Assembly (NCBI GenBank): GCA_019359695.1
Contig: JAHHGV010000055.1
Coordinates: 1 to 52,400, forward strand
Direction of reading: 5' to 3'
DNA from: Brasilonema angustatum HA4187-MV1
GTDB lineage: Bacteria; Cyanobacteriota; Cyanobacteriia; Cyanobacteriales; Nostocaceae
DNA: 52,400 bases
The translations under genes and the position numbers were made by a program. Within the stretch, counting starts at the first letter, position 1. Each line of letters begins with the position of its first letter. Below, piece after piece: positions 22,655-30,210 of the stretch. The notes under the pieces are model-generated. The model was not told the origin of the DNA. It did no database searches and was given only the letters and a program-made list of their open reading frames with translations.

Positions 22655-22683
22655 AGTATGATTTATTGGGCATATAAAAATCA
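22655..22683 (-). promoter_or_regulatory. Promoter with TGCCCA half-site, weak -35
   Basis: Minus-strand -10 CATACT (22655-22660), with ATATGCCCAATAAAT in the spacer exactly as in the promoter at 22171. The -35 position reads TGATTT, a poor match, so activation may be needed. Confidence 0.5.
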
Positions 22684-22716
22684 TGTAGATTGTGCCACTT
22701 TAGAAAAGTGGTATTG

Positions 22717-22738
22717 GTTATGGTAACGTTACGGTAAC
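22717..22738. promoter_or_regulatory. 22-bp palindrome, copy 9
   Basis: GTTATGGTAAC then GTTACGGTAAC, 33 nt upstream of the weak -35 position of the preceding promoter. Confidence 0.85.
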
Positions 22739-22760
22739 CGGGATCAAGGGTGCGTTTCCG

Positions 22761-23006
22761 TCAATCCTCTACAACCATAAGGATTCCAGTATTTACAAGA
22801 GATTCTAGAAACTTTTTGCAGCTTTGGGTAGAAATTGATTGGGCTACGTTTTCTCCATATGCGATCGCTGTCCGGTCACGAAAGTTCCGCATATAAGTTT
22901 TAAGATCGCATTCTTCCCATTGACCCTTGAGGCTGGTAATAACCTCAACTGGGGATCGTCCTTCTATAACACGATGATCGGGATCATCTTTAACTTGGTA
23001 CCTCAT
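22761..23006 (-). CDS. Hypothetical protein coupled to the amidoligase
   Basis: 81 aa from MRYQVKDDPDHRVIEGRS. Its ATG overlaps the amidoligase TAA (TAATG), so translation is coupled. The sequence has 'PVEVITSLKGQWEECDLKTY' and 'MRNFRDRTAIAYGENVAQS'. Amidoligase genes often have small partners. This one has no recognised fold, but the tight coupling suggests that it acts with the enzyme. Confidence 0.6.
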   Translation of the reverse strand: MRYQVKDDPDHRVIEGRSPVEVITSLKGQWEECDLKTYMRNFRDRTAIAYGENVAQSISTQSCKKFLESLVNTGILMVVED

Positions 23007-23938
23007 TATGCAACTCCTACCAAATCGTTGGTTCCTAATGTAATTGTACGTTGGCTGTAGTAAGAGCGTAAATCTACGGTAGATGCGGAGGTTAATACGG
23101 CATTGAAGATTTTCAACCAACCTTCTTTGCCTCGTAGATCAGCGTTGATCCCGTTTGCTTTTGCCCATGCCTTAACACTTTTGCTGTCAGCGAGTCCCAA
23201 ACCTCGGTAAACTTCTTTTTTGATGTCGGTTAATTTTGTGGGTGCTGCAACTGGCTGGTTTGCGGGGATCAAAGCTTCAAAGCGAGCGCGGAGGGTATCA
23301 CAGTTAGCTGCGATCTCAGCATCTATTGAGCGAATTACAAAGCTTTGGATGAGTCGTACCCAGTTAGAAATTTTTTGCCCGTCTACGCTTCCGCTGTGTT
23401 GACGAAACTCGATTGTGCCGTGGCGTAAGTAAGATGCGATGTTCACTTTGTAATATCGGCTGTTGTTAAACACTTCTTCTAATATTTCTTGTACAGATGT
23501 GCATCTGCGTAATTTGGGTTGATTGATTCTGGCAATGCTTTGACAGTAGTAATTGTTATCGCCTCTACGGCTACCAGGCATAATCAGGTCAAATACCGCT
23601 TCGTTCTCGGCGTAGTTGATGATTACTGATTTGATTTGGTTAAGTGTTAGACCTGCGGCATCTATGTGTACATGTACGCCACATTTTTTGTTAACCTTGC
23701 CTACTTGGTCTAGTACATTGCAAGCTGTGATGATTTCAGCGATCCCCTCTTCACCTAACAGTGGAGGGGAAACCAACTCATACCCGCAGGAAGAATCAGT
23801 AATAACTTTCCAATATCCGCGCAAGCTGTGGTTGTAGCCTTCAGCTACTGCGTTGATTCCTGCTTGGCGCAACTTGTCGGCGATCTCATCTAACCCTAAA
23901 TCACTTACAAATTCAATTTCTACTCCGTAACGTCTCAT
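23006..23938 (-). CDS. Amidoligase-family enzyme
   Basis: 310 aa. Motifs of the putative amidoligase family (glutamine-synthetase/COOH-NH2 ligase fold) are present: RRYGVEIEF at the start, CGVHVHIDA at about 85-93, YYKVNIASYLRHGTIEFRQH at about 162-181, then SGSVDGQKISNWVRL. These supply acidic and His/Arg residues for ATP and metal. The family is proposed to form amide bonds on peptides or cell-wall components; in phages it may modify virion or host envelope peptides. Start follows AAGGAGAAAGGC. It has its own promoter and 22-bp palindrome. The family match is good; the substrate is unknown. Confidence 0.85.
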   Translation of the reverse strand: MRRYGVEIEFVSDLGLDEIADKLRQAGINAVAEGYNHSLRGYWKVITDSSCGYELVSPPLLGEEGIAEIITACNVLDQVGKVNKKCGVHVHIDAAGLTLNQIKSVIINYAENEAVFDLIMPGSRRGDNNYYCQSIARINQPKLRRCTSVQEILEEVFNNSRYYKVNIASYLRHGTIEFRQHSGSVDGQKISNWVRLIQSFVIRSIDAEIAANCDTLRARFEALIPANQPVAAPTKLTDIKKEVYRGLGLADSKSVKAWAKANGINADLRGKEGWLKIFNAVLTSASTVDLRSYYSQRTITLGTNDLVGVA

Positions 23939-23974
23939 TTGCCTTTCTCCTTGGTGGTTGTTTTCTATATTGAT

Positions 23975-24003
23975 AGTATGCCCAATTAATCACATAATTA
24001 CTG
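23975..24003 (-). promoter_or_regulatory. Promoter with TGGGCA half-site
   Basis: Minus-strand -10 CATACT (23975-23980), preceded by GTGATTAATTGGG, the right half of the operator. The -35 position (CAGTAA) is weak. It drives the amidoligase gene, ATG 23938. Confidence 0.5.
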
Positions 24004-24041
24004 TAATCCTTGTGCCACAACCGAAGCAGGCACAACGGCTG

Positions 24042-24063
24042 GTTATAGTAACGTTACGGCAAC
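24042..24063. promoter_or_regulatory. 22-bp palindrome, copy 10
   Basis: GTTATAGTAAC then GTTACGGCAAC, upstream of the amidoligase promoter by about 38 nt. Confidence 0.85.
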
Positions 24064-24119
24064 CAAGAAAAAAAGAGAATATGCATCCTCTTTGCACAAT
24101 TTTTCATATTAGCATTAGC

Positions 24120-24404
24120 TTATCGCACAACGGAGGGGATCACTTTACCTAGTTCGCTGTGTATAACTTTAATGGTTTCAGGAATTTCTTGTACTGGGGT
24201 ATTAGTGAGCGCAATCACTGATTTGCAAAGCGCTTCAAGCCCCTGGTTTTGTGTTGCTTTGACTGTTATTTGCCAATTATAAGCCCAGTCTATTGCTAGG
24301 CGAATATGCAACTGAAAGTAGTTTAGTCCGTCTGCGCCAACATGGGTTAGTGCGGCGATCGCTTCTCCTAGGTGTTCGTGAACTCTCAAAAGATTATTGT
24401 CCAT
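24120..24404 (-). CDS. Hypothetical helical protein
   Basis: 94 aa, MDNNLLRVHEHLGEAIAAL to LGKVIPSVVR. The whole chain looks helical, with HIRLAIDWAYNWQITVKATQ in the middle. It overlaps the preceding gene by 11 nt (24394-24404), so it is translated from the same message as the T5orf172-like gene. No family is recognised. Confidence 0.55.
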   Translation of the reverse strand: MDNNLLRVHEHLGEAIAALTHVGADGLNYFQLHIRLAIDWAYNWQITVKATQNQGLEALCKSVIALTNTPVQEIPETIKVIHSELGKVIPSVVR

Positions 24405-25047
24405 CGTTTTTTAATTCCTCGATAGGTTGCATTTCCTGTGTTTGGTGAACTATTGCAGATGAAATAACTGCGGAAGCGCTCAGTAACGCCAATAAGACCA
24501 AGATAATAAATCCTACTGTACTTTTATTAGGGAAGTTTGCTTTTTTGTTGGTTTTGAGACTATCCCCAATAAATTGATAGGCGAGATGAACCATCGGCAT
24601 TTCCCAACGCCAAAAAACGAACCATTCTCCGTGCACTCGATTCCCTTTGAAACGATTATGGAGTTTGCTTTCAATAGCCGCCATGTCGTCAACTGCAATA
24701 TATCTAATGCAATCAATTGGACATGGGGCTTGCTGTCCATTTAACTCGATGTGGCGGCGCTTAGGGTTATTAGACTTACCGATCTTGTATCGGCACACAA
24801 TAGGAGAAAAAATTCCATAGAAGCCAATTGCTTTCATCAAGTACACATGCCCATCCTTGGCAGCTACTTCCGCAGGATATCCGTAACGCTCCGTATAAGT
24901 TTCTAGTAATTCAGCAGCCAGTTCGCTGTCATCATTTGCTAATCTGTCAATCTCAAAAGAAACACTGGTAGATGTATTCCTTTTTGTCTTCAAGTAGATA
25001 TTGTGGAGTTGCTTATCGTAACTTTTGGTGTTGTCAAAAATATACAT
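24394..25047 (-). CDS. T5orf172/GIY-YIG-like protein with C-terminal membrane segment
   Basis: 217 aa. Residues 65-145 show the T5orf172 (Mug113) pattern: GHVYLMKAIG, then YKIGKSNNPKRR, a 'CIRYIAVDDMAAIESKLHNR' helix and GEWFVF. This fold is related to GIY-YIG nucleases; the Arg in NPKRR and the Glu in IESKLH are the expected active-site-type residues. A single membrane helix (TVGFIILVLLALLSASAVIS) follows at about 176-195, with a short acidic tail. A nuclease-like domain tied to the membrane could act on incoming DNA. The start is 31 nt from a 22-bp palindrome. Confidence 0.75.
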   Translation of the reverse strand: MYIFDNTKSYDKQLHNIYLKTKRNTSTSVSFEIDRLANDDSELAAELLETYTERYGYPAEVAAKDGHVYLMKAIGFYGIFSPIVCRYKIGKSNNPKRRHIELNGQQAPCPIDCIRYIAVDDMAAIESKLHNRFKGNRVHGEWFVFWRWEMPMVHLAYQFIGDSLKTNKKANFPNKSTVGFIILVLLALLSASAVISSAIVHQTQEMQPIEELKNDGQ

Positions 25048-25078
25048 TGTTTCCTCTAAGTATTTATTCTTTGTGCCC

Positions 25079-25100
25079 GTTACCGTAACGTTACGGTAAC
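25079..25100. promoter_or_regulatory. 22-bp palindrome, copy 11 (perfect)
   Basis: GTTACCGTAAC then GTTACGGTAAC, the only fully symmetrical copy. It lies 31 nt upstream of the minus-strand ATG at 25047, too close for a promoter between them. Confidence 0.9.
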
Positions 25101-25167
25101 GAGTGAACAGTTAGGCGGATGTACACAGAGTGTTTAAGCATGTGTCTAGGATTTACGCGCTAATCTT

Positions 25168-25578
25168 TTAATAAATACTGTCTTGAGCGCTTTGAAAGTC
25201 TAAGAAAGCTTGTTCGATGTCAACTGGGAGTTCGGAGCGTTTTTGAGTGGCGGCGATCGCCTCATCTAACAGTTGATTGTTAGATTCTTCGACTTGCTTT
25301 TGTGCTTTGAGTTCCCGAATCTGTTCTTTAAGGTTCTCAATGGTTGCGCTCATCTCTCGGTTTTCATGCTCTAACTTTTCAACATTATTCTTGTTAAAGC
25401 GACTGCTAACGCCTGCGTGAACGATAGCATATTCCAAGGCAGCTTTTTGAGAACCAAATTGACGAGTTAATTGGTCAAGCTTGGGTTTAAAGCTAGGGTC
25501 AATGCGAACAGTAACTTTAAAGTAATTGTCTTCATAAACCTTGCGGCATTTTTGTGTGGAGGTCATTACTTCTTGCAT
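25168..25578 (-). CDS. DNA-binding protein with N-terminal ribbon-helix-helix-like part and coiled coil
   Basis: 136 aa. Residues 15-60 (NYFKVTVRIDPSFKPKLDQL, then GSQKAALEYAIVHAG) fit a strand followed by two helices. Residues 65-105 form a coiled coil (VEKLEHENREMSATIENL, KEQIRELKAQKQ). Probably a regulator or nucleoid-type protein. It follows the large ATPase gene on the same strand, but a structured 59-nt element lies between them. An internal ATG (MTSTQK) is four codons downstream; CAGGAAATC favours the first. Confidence 0.55.
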   Translation of the reverse strand: MQEVMTSTQKCRKVYEDNYFKVTVRIDPSFKPKLDQLTRQFGSQKAALEYAIVHAGVSSRFNKNNVEKLEHENREMSATIENLKEQIRELKAQKQVEESNNQLLDEAIAATQKRSELPVDIEQAFLDFQSAQDSIY

Positions 25579-25725
25579 GATTTCCTGTTAGTAATTAACG
25601 AGTTTGTAGGATGGGTTTTGAGGGATGCATGGTTCGCGCTTTTGCTTATTCTTGTTGCGTGAATCGTTGCGTGAGAGGTGCGAGGGGTGGCGCGATTTGA
25701 ACGGAAGAATCAAGGTTTGAGGTTT

Positions 25726-25784
25726 GCACAAGGTGGTTCACACAAACCACTTTTATCGCGGCGATAAAAAAATCTGCCTTGTGC
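25726..25784. other. Nested inverted repeats, cruciform-like
   Basis: The outer stem GCACAAGG (25726-25733) pairs with CCTTGTGC (25777-25784). Inside are GTGGTT/AACCAC (25733-25738, 25745-25750) and TTTTATCG/CGATAAAA (25751-25758, 25762-25769). It follows the ATPase gene on the minus strand and may be its terminator or an RNA processing site; the three-arm shape is more complex than a terminator needs. Confidence 0.55.
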
Positions 25785-25799
25785 GAATCTTGCGGATTT

Positions 25800-27605
25800 T
25801 CAATTCATCGTGAGATTTCCTTCAGAATTAATAATAATTAGATTTGCCTCTTTCAACTCTTGGATTGCATCGTTTCTATCAGCACCATAAACATGAGCTA
25901 TTCTTGCAACTGCCCAAGGTTTTAACGGTTCACCTCCCATCTTTCGGCTCATCTTATCAATTGCTTCCATCATCTTGATTGCGTTATCAGATAAATCTAA
26001 ATCATCAAGGACATTATTGCTTCCCTTGTTAGTTTCAGGCGCTTTTGTTAGTTCTTGCGCTATTGATTGTGCAAGCTCATTTACCTGCTTATTAAACGAA
26101 GATCCACGTGTTTTTCCTACTTCTCTAACTGTCTTATTAGAAAGGTCAGGAACAATGCCAATACTGGGAACAGACCCAACAGTTGTGAAAATAATAGGGG
26201 AAGTTACGCTGTTATCGCCGATCGCATTGGTTAAAAGTAAGTAAGCTGCCATGATACCTGGTCTGTCCTCCTTACTTACGAGGCTGTTGTTACCAATGAC
26301 CTGCAACATTGTGCGTACTTCACCTTTTTCTCTACCTCCTACTGTACGGACAAACCCTTGTGAGTAAATATCAAGACTTTCACGGATACTGGCGTCTTCT
26401 GCCAGTCCTAAGCTAGCGAGCGCAGCCGATTGGCTATCTACAATTAATGCAACTCCAGAGTCTCGTCCAACGGTGATAATCTGTCGGATCATGCTCATCA
26501 CGTGACCAAAATCCTTCTTGTTTAACCGTTTCAACTCTTGGAAAGTAGCAAACCAATCTCCGAGGACTAGGCGGATAGGGGAGGTTTCTTTAAGGCGATC
26601 GCGTTCCTCGGGAGGCAGTTCTTTTCTGTGGGCAAATTCCCGGTAAACCTGAAACAGCGGTCTGAGAATGTGCTCTAAAACAATACCTGGTTCTTCTTCT
26701 TCGTCAGAATCACCTTGATTAAGGTAGTCGGTCAGAAGAAGATTATTGAACACCTGTCTATTTTCTTCTTTAACCCCAGTAAGCTGGTCATTTTTTTGGA
26801 GTAAAGCATAGAAGGTGGTGTTTGGGTAATTATTCATTAGCCCTTCTAAAAGGTCTAACTCGGTCGTTGTTTTACCTGTTCCGGTTCCACTTGCGATCAA
26901 CAGAGATTTTTCAGTGATTCGCATCCCGTTAAGGATGTTTCTCCCTATATCTCGAAAATTAACCCATTTATCTTGACCTTCTACTGGGTTATTCACCATC
27001 TCAATTGCTTTATTAACTGCAATGTTTCTGGCTTTCATCCCTTCATCCACGTTTGCAGATTTAGCTGTCACTTTAAATTTAGAAGCTGCAAGCGCTTCCA
27101 GGTCTTCTTCTCTTCCTGCCTGTTCTTTCCTTTTCGCGCTCATAAGTAACGCTATTGCTTGCTGTGCCGCAGGAGTTAATTGTTTTGATGGCGGTGCTTC
27201 TATTTGCTTTTCTGCGGGTATGTACTCAATAATCTGCGCATTCATGCGCTCGTCTTCAATAATGCTTTTAGCTTCTTTTTTCTTGCGCCGAATTGAAGCA
27301 GTACTTAAATGCTTATGATCCAGTAAGCCTGAGTACCCAGCTAAAGACAAGCCTAGTACTGCTGACATTATCCTAATAGACCTATTGAGTACAGCATTAG
27401 GGTATAAGCGCACCTCCTCTGTTTCGCTTAGCGAAGTTTTATCAAAAGGACTGCGGATTGAGCCATCCCAGCGCAGTGCGCTAGGAGGAAAAAACAGTAA
27501 ACCTAAGCTAATAATCGTTGCAGCCGTTGTTTTGACGTGAACATATTCTTCGTCCGCATCTGTTTGAAAAATATCCAATGAATTTAGAAACTTATCGACA
27601 CTCAT
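25800..27605 (-). CDS. Membrane-anchored P-loop ATPase, FtsK/HerA/VirD4-like
   Basis: 601 aa from MSVDKFLNSLDIF; GAGGTG lies 6 nt before this ATG. N-terminal hydrophobic segments (TAATIISLGLLFF and MSAVLGLSLAGYSGLL) precede a charged linker. The ATPase core starts with Walker A SGTGTGKTTTELDLLE, then LRPLFQVYREFAHR, IRLVLGDWFATF (Walker B-like), and ALIVDSQSAALASLG (sensor-like). The C-terminus (PWAVARIAHVYGADRNDAIQ) looks like a winged helix. Such proteins move DNA or protein across membranes. It is near the end of an eleven-gene operon with several small membrane or zinc proteins. It is not a known head-tail or lysis protein. Confidence 0.65.
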   Translation of the reverse strand: MSVDKFLNSLDIFQTDADEEYVHVKTTAATIISLGLLFFPPSALRWDGSIRSPFDKTSLSETEEVRLYPNAVLNRSIRIMSAVLGLSLAGYSGLLDHKHLSTASIRRKKKEAKSIIEDERMNAQIIEYIPAEKQIEAPPSKQLTPAAQQAIALLMSAKRKEQAGREEDLEALAASKFKVTAKSANVDEGMKARNIAVNKAIEMVNNPVEGQDKWVNFRDIGRNILNGMRITEKSLLIASGTGTGKTTTELDLLEGLMNNYPNTTFYALLQKNDQLTGVKEENRQVFNNLLLTDYLNQGDSDEEEEPGIVLEHILRPLFQVYREFAHRKELPPEERDRLKETSPIRLVLGDWFATFQELKRLNKKDFGHVMSMIRQIITVGRDSGVALIVDSQSAALASLGLAEDASIRESLDIYSQGFVRTVGGREKGEVRTMLQVIGNNSLVSKEDRPGIMAAYLLLTNAIGDNSVTSPIIFTTVGSVPSIGIVPDLSNKTVREVGKTRGSSFNKQVNELAQSIAQELTKAPETNKGSNNVLDDLDLSDNAIKMMEAIDKMSRKMGGEPLKPWAVARIAHVYGADRNDAIQELKEANLIIINSEGNLTMN

Positions 27606-27613
27606 TGCACACC

Positions 27614-27856
27614 TCACAAAAACAGCAACAGAGCTGCTACGATTTGAGTTGCAATACCCAGTATCACTTCTTCGCGTAGTTCTGGATAACACAAGAACAA
27701 GTAGATACCAAAAGCATTAATTGCAAGCAGTGCAATCCCAACTCCTGTAACTAAGGCAGTAATCGTTTTTGCTATATACCCTAGTAATAAGAAACAAAAA
27801 GTCCCTACTGCCATCCAGCTAATCAATCTGCGTGAACGTTGTAACAAATCATCCAT
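27614..27856 (-). CDS. Small membrane protein
   Basis: 80 aa with three hydrophobic stretches: ISWMAVGTFCFLLLGYIA, ITALVTGVGIALLAINAFGI and the C-terminal LGIATQIVAALLLFL. The N-terminus (MDDLLQRSRRL) would face the cytoplasm. It ends 8 nt before the ATPase start, so the two are probably made together and may act as a pair. AGGAGAAAAA supplies the ribosome site. No family is recognised. Confidence 0.65.
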   Translation of the reverse strand: MDDLLQRSRRLISWMAVGTFCFLLLGYIAKTITALVTGVGIALLAINAFGIYLFLCYPELREEVILGIATQIVAALLLFL

Positions 27857-27905
27857 TTTTTCTCCTTGTTATAGCCAGGATGTTACCCTGGCTATAGATT
27901 TTGTT

Positions 27906-28385
27906 TTAAGTGGTGCTTTCACCTTTACCCGCCTTAGCTAGGCGTTCAGTAAAGGTTTTCACCTTTTCTTCTTTTTTCTTTTCCACTGTGCCTTCAATAG
28001 CACCCAACATTCCTGGAAGTGCTCCCAGCATTGCGGCTAATTCTGAGTCAGATTTCGCCTGCTTGAGCACTGTTTTAGCAAAGTAACTAATTAGCTCATT
28101 TTGGCTTTTGCTTAGCTCTAAAGCTAAATCAGCAGCCGTTTGTTGCATCTTGTATTTTTGCTGAGTCCACTGGACAACCTTGCGGAACTCCCCAAGCGAT
28201 GTTCTGAACTTTTCTAAGTCTTCTTTGCTTTTACAAAGCCCTACATTTAGCAGTTCTTTGGGCATGAAACGCGGAATATGCGTTCCTGCAACAAAGCTGT
28301 CTACTGAATCAAATTCTTTGGCACTGGCGGTCGCTGTACTTGCACCCGCTTTTTTGGCAGTGCCGTTAGTTCCTAATGCTCCCAT
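27906..28385 (-). CDS. Hypothetical helical protein
   Basis: 159 aa. Ala/Thr/Ser-rich N-terminus, then HIPRFMPKELLNVGLC, a long helical region (EFRKVVQWTQQKYKMQQ, ALELSKSQNELISYFAK) and a Met/Gly-rich LAAMLGALPGMLGAIEG followed by a basic coiled tail. The ATG overlaps the previous stop (TAATG). No family is recognised; it belongs to the ATPase operon. Confidence 0.55.
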   Translation of the reverse strand: MGALGTNGTAKKAGASTATASAKEFDSVDSFVAGTHIPRFMPKELLNVGLCKSKEDLEKFRTSLGEFRKVVQWTQQKYKMQQTAADLALELSKSQNELISYFAKTVLKQAKSDSELAAMLGALPGMLGAIEGTVEKKKEEKVKTFTERLAKAGKGESTT

Positions 28386-28648
28386 TAGACTATCCTGAAT
28401 AAATCATCAACATAAATTTCAAAATCGTCATCATTTACAATTCCATCTATTTCTACGTCACCACCTCCTACAAATAAATTGTCTATAAACTGATCTTCTT
28501 CACCGTACAAATCGGTATTTACGTCGCCTACAGCGTAGTTAATTTCTTCGTTTTCTAGATACTGTTCAAAAGCATTCAGTTGAGTTGTTATTCCCTCAAG
28601 AAGTTCTGCGGTAGTTAATTCTTGAAACACGGTCTTTTTTGCCACCAT
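28385..28648 (-). CDS. Acidic hypothetical protein
   Basis: 87 aa with a strongly acidic C-terminal half (NDDDFEIYVDDLFRIV). Two similar motifs occur, 'EEDQFIDNLF' and 'DDFEIYVDDLF'; a matching 'EQVIDNLFKLL' ends the protein encoded directly upstream, which suggests shared binding tails. It is coupled to the next gene by TAATG. Function unknown. Confidence 0.55.
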   Translation of the reverse strand: MVAKKTVFQELTTAELLEGITTQLNAFEQYLENEEINYAVGDVNTDLYGEEDQFIDNLFVGGGDVEIDGIVNDDDFEIYVDDLFRIV

Positions 28649-28651
28649 ACC

Positions 28652-28897
28652 TTAGTCCAGTAATTTAAATAGATTGTCAATCACCTGCTCAAACCCATAC
28701 TCATCTGTCCCAAGGGCATCGTAAATACTTTGTACTTTTGGAGAAAAGGGGACAGGTACATACGGTTTAAGCGATATATCCCTACGTGTTCCGCAGTGAT
28801 AGCATGTTCCTGTGCTGTCTCTTGCTTGTAACCCATCTCCACTATGAAAGCAGTGGTAGGTCATTTTTCTGCAACTATTGCACCAATAATGTCTCAT
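28652..28897 (-). CDS. Zinc-ribbon protein
   Basis: 81 aa. Four Cys in two pairs, CNSCRK (residues 6-9) and CYHCGT (about 32-35), with a His-rich spacer form a zinc ribbon. The C-terminal EYGFEQVIDNLFKLLD resembles the tail of the next protein. It starts in a 4-nt overlap with the preceding gene (ATGA-type). Likely a nucleic-acid or protein-binding adaptor; not assigned further. Confidence 0.65.
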   Translation of the reverse strand: MRHYWCNSCRKMTYHCFHSGDGLQARDSTGTCYHCGTRRDISLKPYVPVPFSPKVQSIYDALGTDEYGFEQVIDNLFKLLD

Positions 28898-29160
28898 GGC
28901 ACATTCCTGATAATGTATTGAGTAGTGGTGTTTTGAGGGCTGGGACGGTTAGTCAAAGCGATCGCCCCAGCCCAACTCAAATAAATCACCAACCCTGCGC
29001 CACTAAATCCCAAAAGTGCGATAATGACTTCCTTAAGTCCTGATGAAGGAATTTCATCGCGGTAATGACGAACTATCTTATAGCGATCTCCATCCTGGCT
29101 AACAAAATGGTTGGTAACATAGACATCGGTTCTATCAACTGTCCGTCTAGTCTTGGTCAT
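28894..29160 (-). CDS. Small membrane protein
   Basis: 88 aa. The N-terminal 40 residues are charged and contain DVYVTNHFVSQDGDRYKIV; one membrane helix follows (VIIALLGFSGAGLVIYLSW), then a Thr/Gln-rich tail. The start overlaps the preceding stop (ATGA) with GGAGGGAAGCG as ribosome site. The 22-bp palindrome is 13 nt upstream, inside the previous gene's 3' end. Confidence 0.6.
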   Translation of the reverse strand: MTKTRRTVDRTDVYVTNHFVSQDGDRYKIVRHYRDEIPSSGLKEVIIALLGFSGAGLVIYLSWAGAIALTNRPSPQNTTTQYIIRNVP

Positions 29161-29354
29161 CGCTTCCCTCCGGTTACCGTAACTTTACGATAACGGTGAA
29201 ACTTTAATGCATTTAGTTCTTGAGTCGTAAGCTTGGTTGTTCTTTTGATAGGTTTTTGCCTGCGGCGAGGGAACTTCTCAAACAAAACAACGGCAACACT
29301 ACTAATTGAACTAAATTTCAAGTCTTGCATTGCTTGCTCTACAGTCATTTTCAT
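29157..29354 (-). CDS. Small basic protein whose 3' end contains a 22-bp palindrome
   Basis: 65 aa from MKMTVEQAMQDLKFSS; the ATG is 2 nt after the upstream stop. The C-terminal third is basic (RRRQKPIKRTTKL, FHRYRKVTVTGGKR). The last codons, for YRKVTV, are the 22-bp palindrome itself. The regulatory element is thus kept even where it must be read as protein. Function unknown. Confidence 0.5.
   Translation of the reverse strand: MKMTVEQAMQDLKFSSISSVAVVLFEKFPRRRQKPIKRTTKLTTQELNALKFHRYRKVTVTGGKR
29173..29194. promoter_or_regulatory. 22-bp palindrome, copy 12
   Basis: GTTACCGTAAC then TTTACGATAAC, within the 3' coding end of one gene and 12 nt before the start of the next (29160), inside the long minus-strand operon. 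Confidence 0.85.
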
Positions 29355-29356
29355 GA

Positions 29357-29638
29357 TTAATAAATAGCTGCTATTGTTTTTTCTAAAGCCCAATTAACTG
29401 CGTCTAATGGGGCAAAAACAAAAGTGTTGAGAACAAAATAAACGCTTTTGGTGAACATAGCTTTTTCCTCTTTGGTGAATGTTTTTGCAATATCTCTGAT
29501 AGCTTTTTTACCGTCTGGAAGATTGCGCAAGGAATTAATCGCTTCCATGATTTCTTTTTCTGTTAGTTCCATGATTCGCTGGCTAAGACTTTCTGTCATA
29601 GAACTTGGTTTCATCCGTGCTAAAATCTCAGCCAACAA
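29357..29638 (-). CDS. Hypothetical helical protein
   Basis: 93 aa from TTG (MLAEILARMKPSSM) or 85 aa from the ATG eight codons later. Contains ELTEKEIMEAINSLRNLP and DIAKTFTKEEKAMF, then a hydrophobic helix KSVYFVLNTFVFAPLDAV. It may be peripheral to the membrane. No family is recognised. Second to third position in the operon. Confidence 0.5.
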   Translation of the reverse strand: MLAEILARMKPSSMTESLSQRIMELTEKEIMEAINSLRNLPDGKKAIRDIAKTFTKEEKAMFTKSVYFVLNTFVFAPLDAVNWALEKTIAAIY

Positions 29639-29643
29639 ACCAG

Positions 29644-30210
29644 CTAGATGGAAGCGAGTGTCTGTGTCAAAAAAGCGTTAGCATCCTCCAATGCTTCCTT
29701 AGCAGTGGTAGATGCGGCGGTCGCTGTTTGCATGCGGTTACTAATGCCAACTTGCCGTTCCGCAGCTTGTTTTTTGATTGCGTCGCTTGCTTGATTTGTG
29801 CGCTCATTACTTGCGGTAAGCCGAGATTTAAGATAACCTTCCCAGATTTTTGACTTTGTGCTTTCGTAAGTCTCAATCTGTGCCAGACTGTGCATTACCG
29901 CAGTGGTAACCACATCCTTCATGTCAATGTTTCCGAGCGCTTCTATCAAGGCATATTGGGTTGCTTCTGAATTAATCATCATCTGAGCAATGCTTGCACC
30001 ATCGCCGTCTGCGGAAATCAAAGCGCCAGTTGGCATGGTGCTTGCTGCTTTGTACTCATCGACGTTTGTCATAAAAAGCTGAACCAAAGCGTCAGGTACT
30101 GGAGTATTTGCTTTCCAGTTCACGTCTGGCGCTTTGTCGGTCAGAAGAGTAATCATTTCAGCGACTGAAACGCCTGCGTAGCCTGCTAAGTCTTTAACAT
30201 TAAAGTTCAT
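29644..30210 (-). CDS. Hypothetical protein with N-terminal HTH-like and C-terminal coiled region
   Basis: 188 aa. It opens FNVKDLAGYAGVSVAEMITL, a pattern like a small helix-turn-helix or IF2-N-type fold. The middle has GALISADGDGASIAQM, and the C-terminal 80 residues are Ala/Gln/Lys-rich helix (ASDAIKKQAAERQ, STTAKEALEDANAF). The start overlaps the preceding gene (ATGA). Function unknown; a DNA- or RNA-binding structural role is possible. Confidence 0.5.
   Translation of the reverse strand: MNFNVKDLAGYAGVSVAEMITLLTDKAPDVNWKANTPVPDALVQLFMTNVDEYKAASTMPTGALISADGDGASIAQMMINSEATQYALIEALGNIDMKDVVTTAVMHSLAQIETYESTKSKIWEGYLKSRLTASNERTNQASDAIKKQAAERQVGISNRMQTATAASTTAKEALEDANAFLTQTLASI

Noticed and set aside
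25690-25720. tRNA-like sequence (GCGATTTGAACGG)
   Set aside because: No complete T-arm, anticodon stem or acceptor stem can be formed around it.
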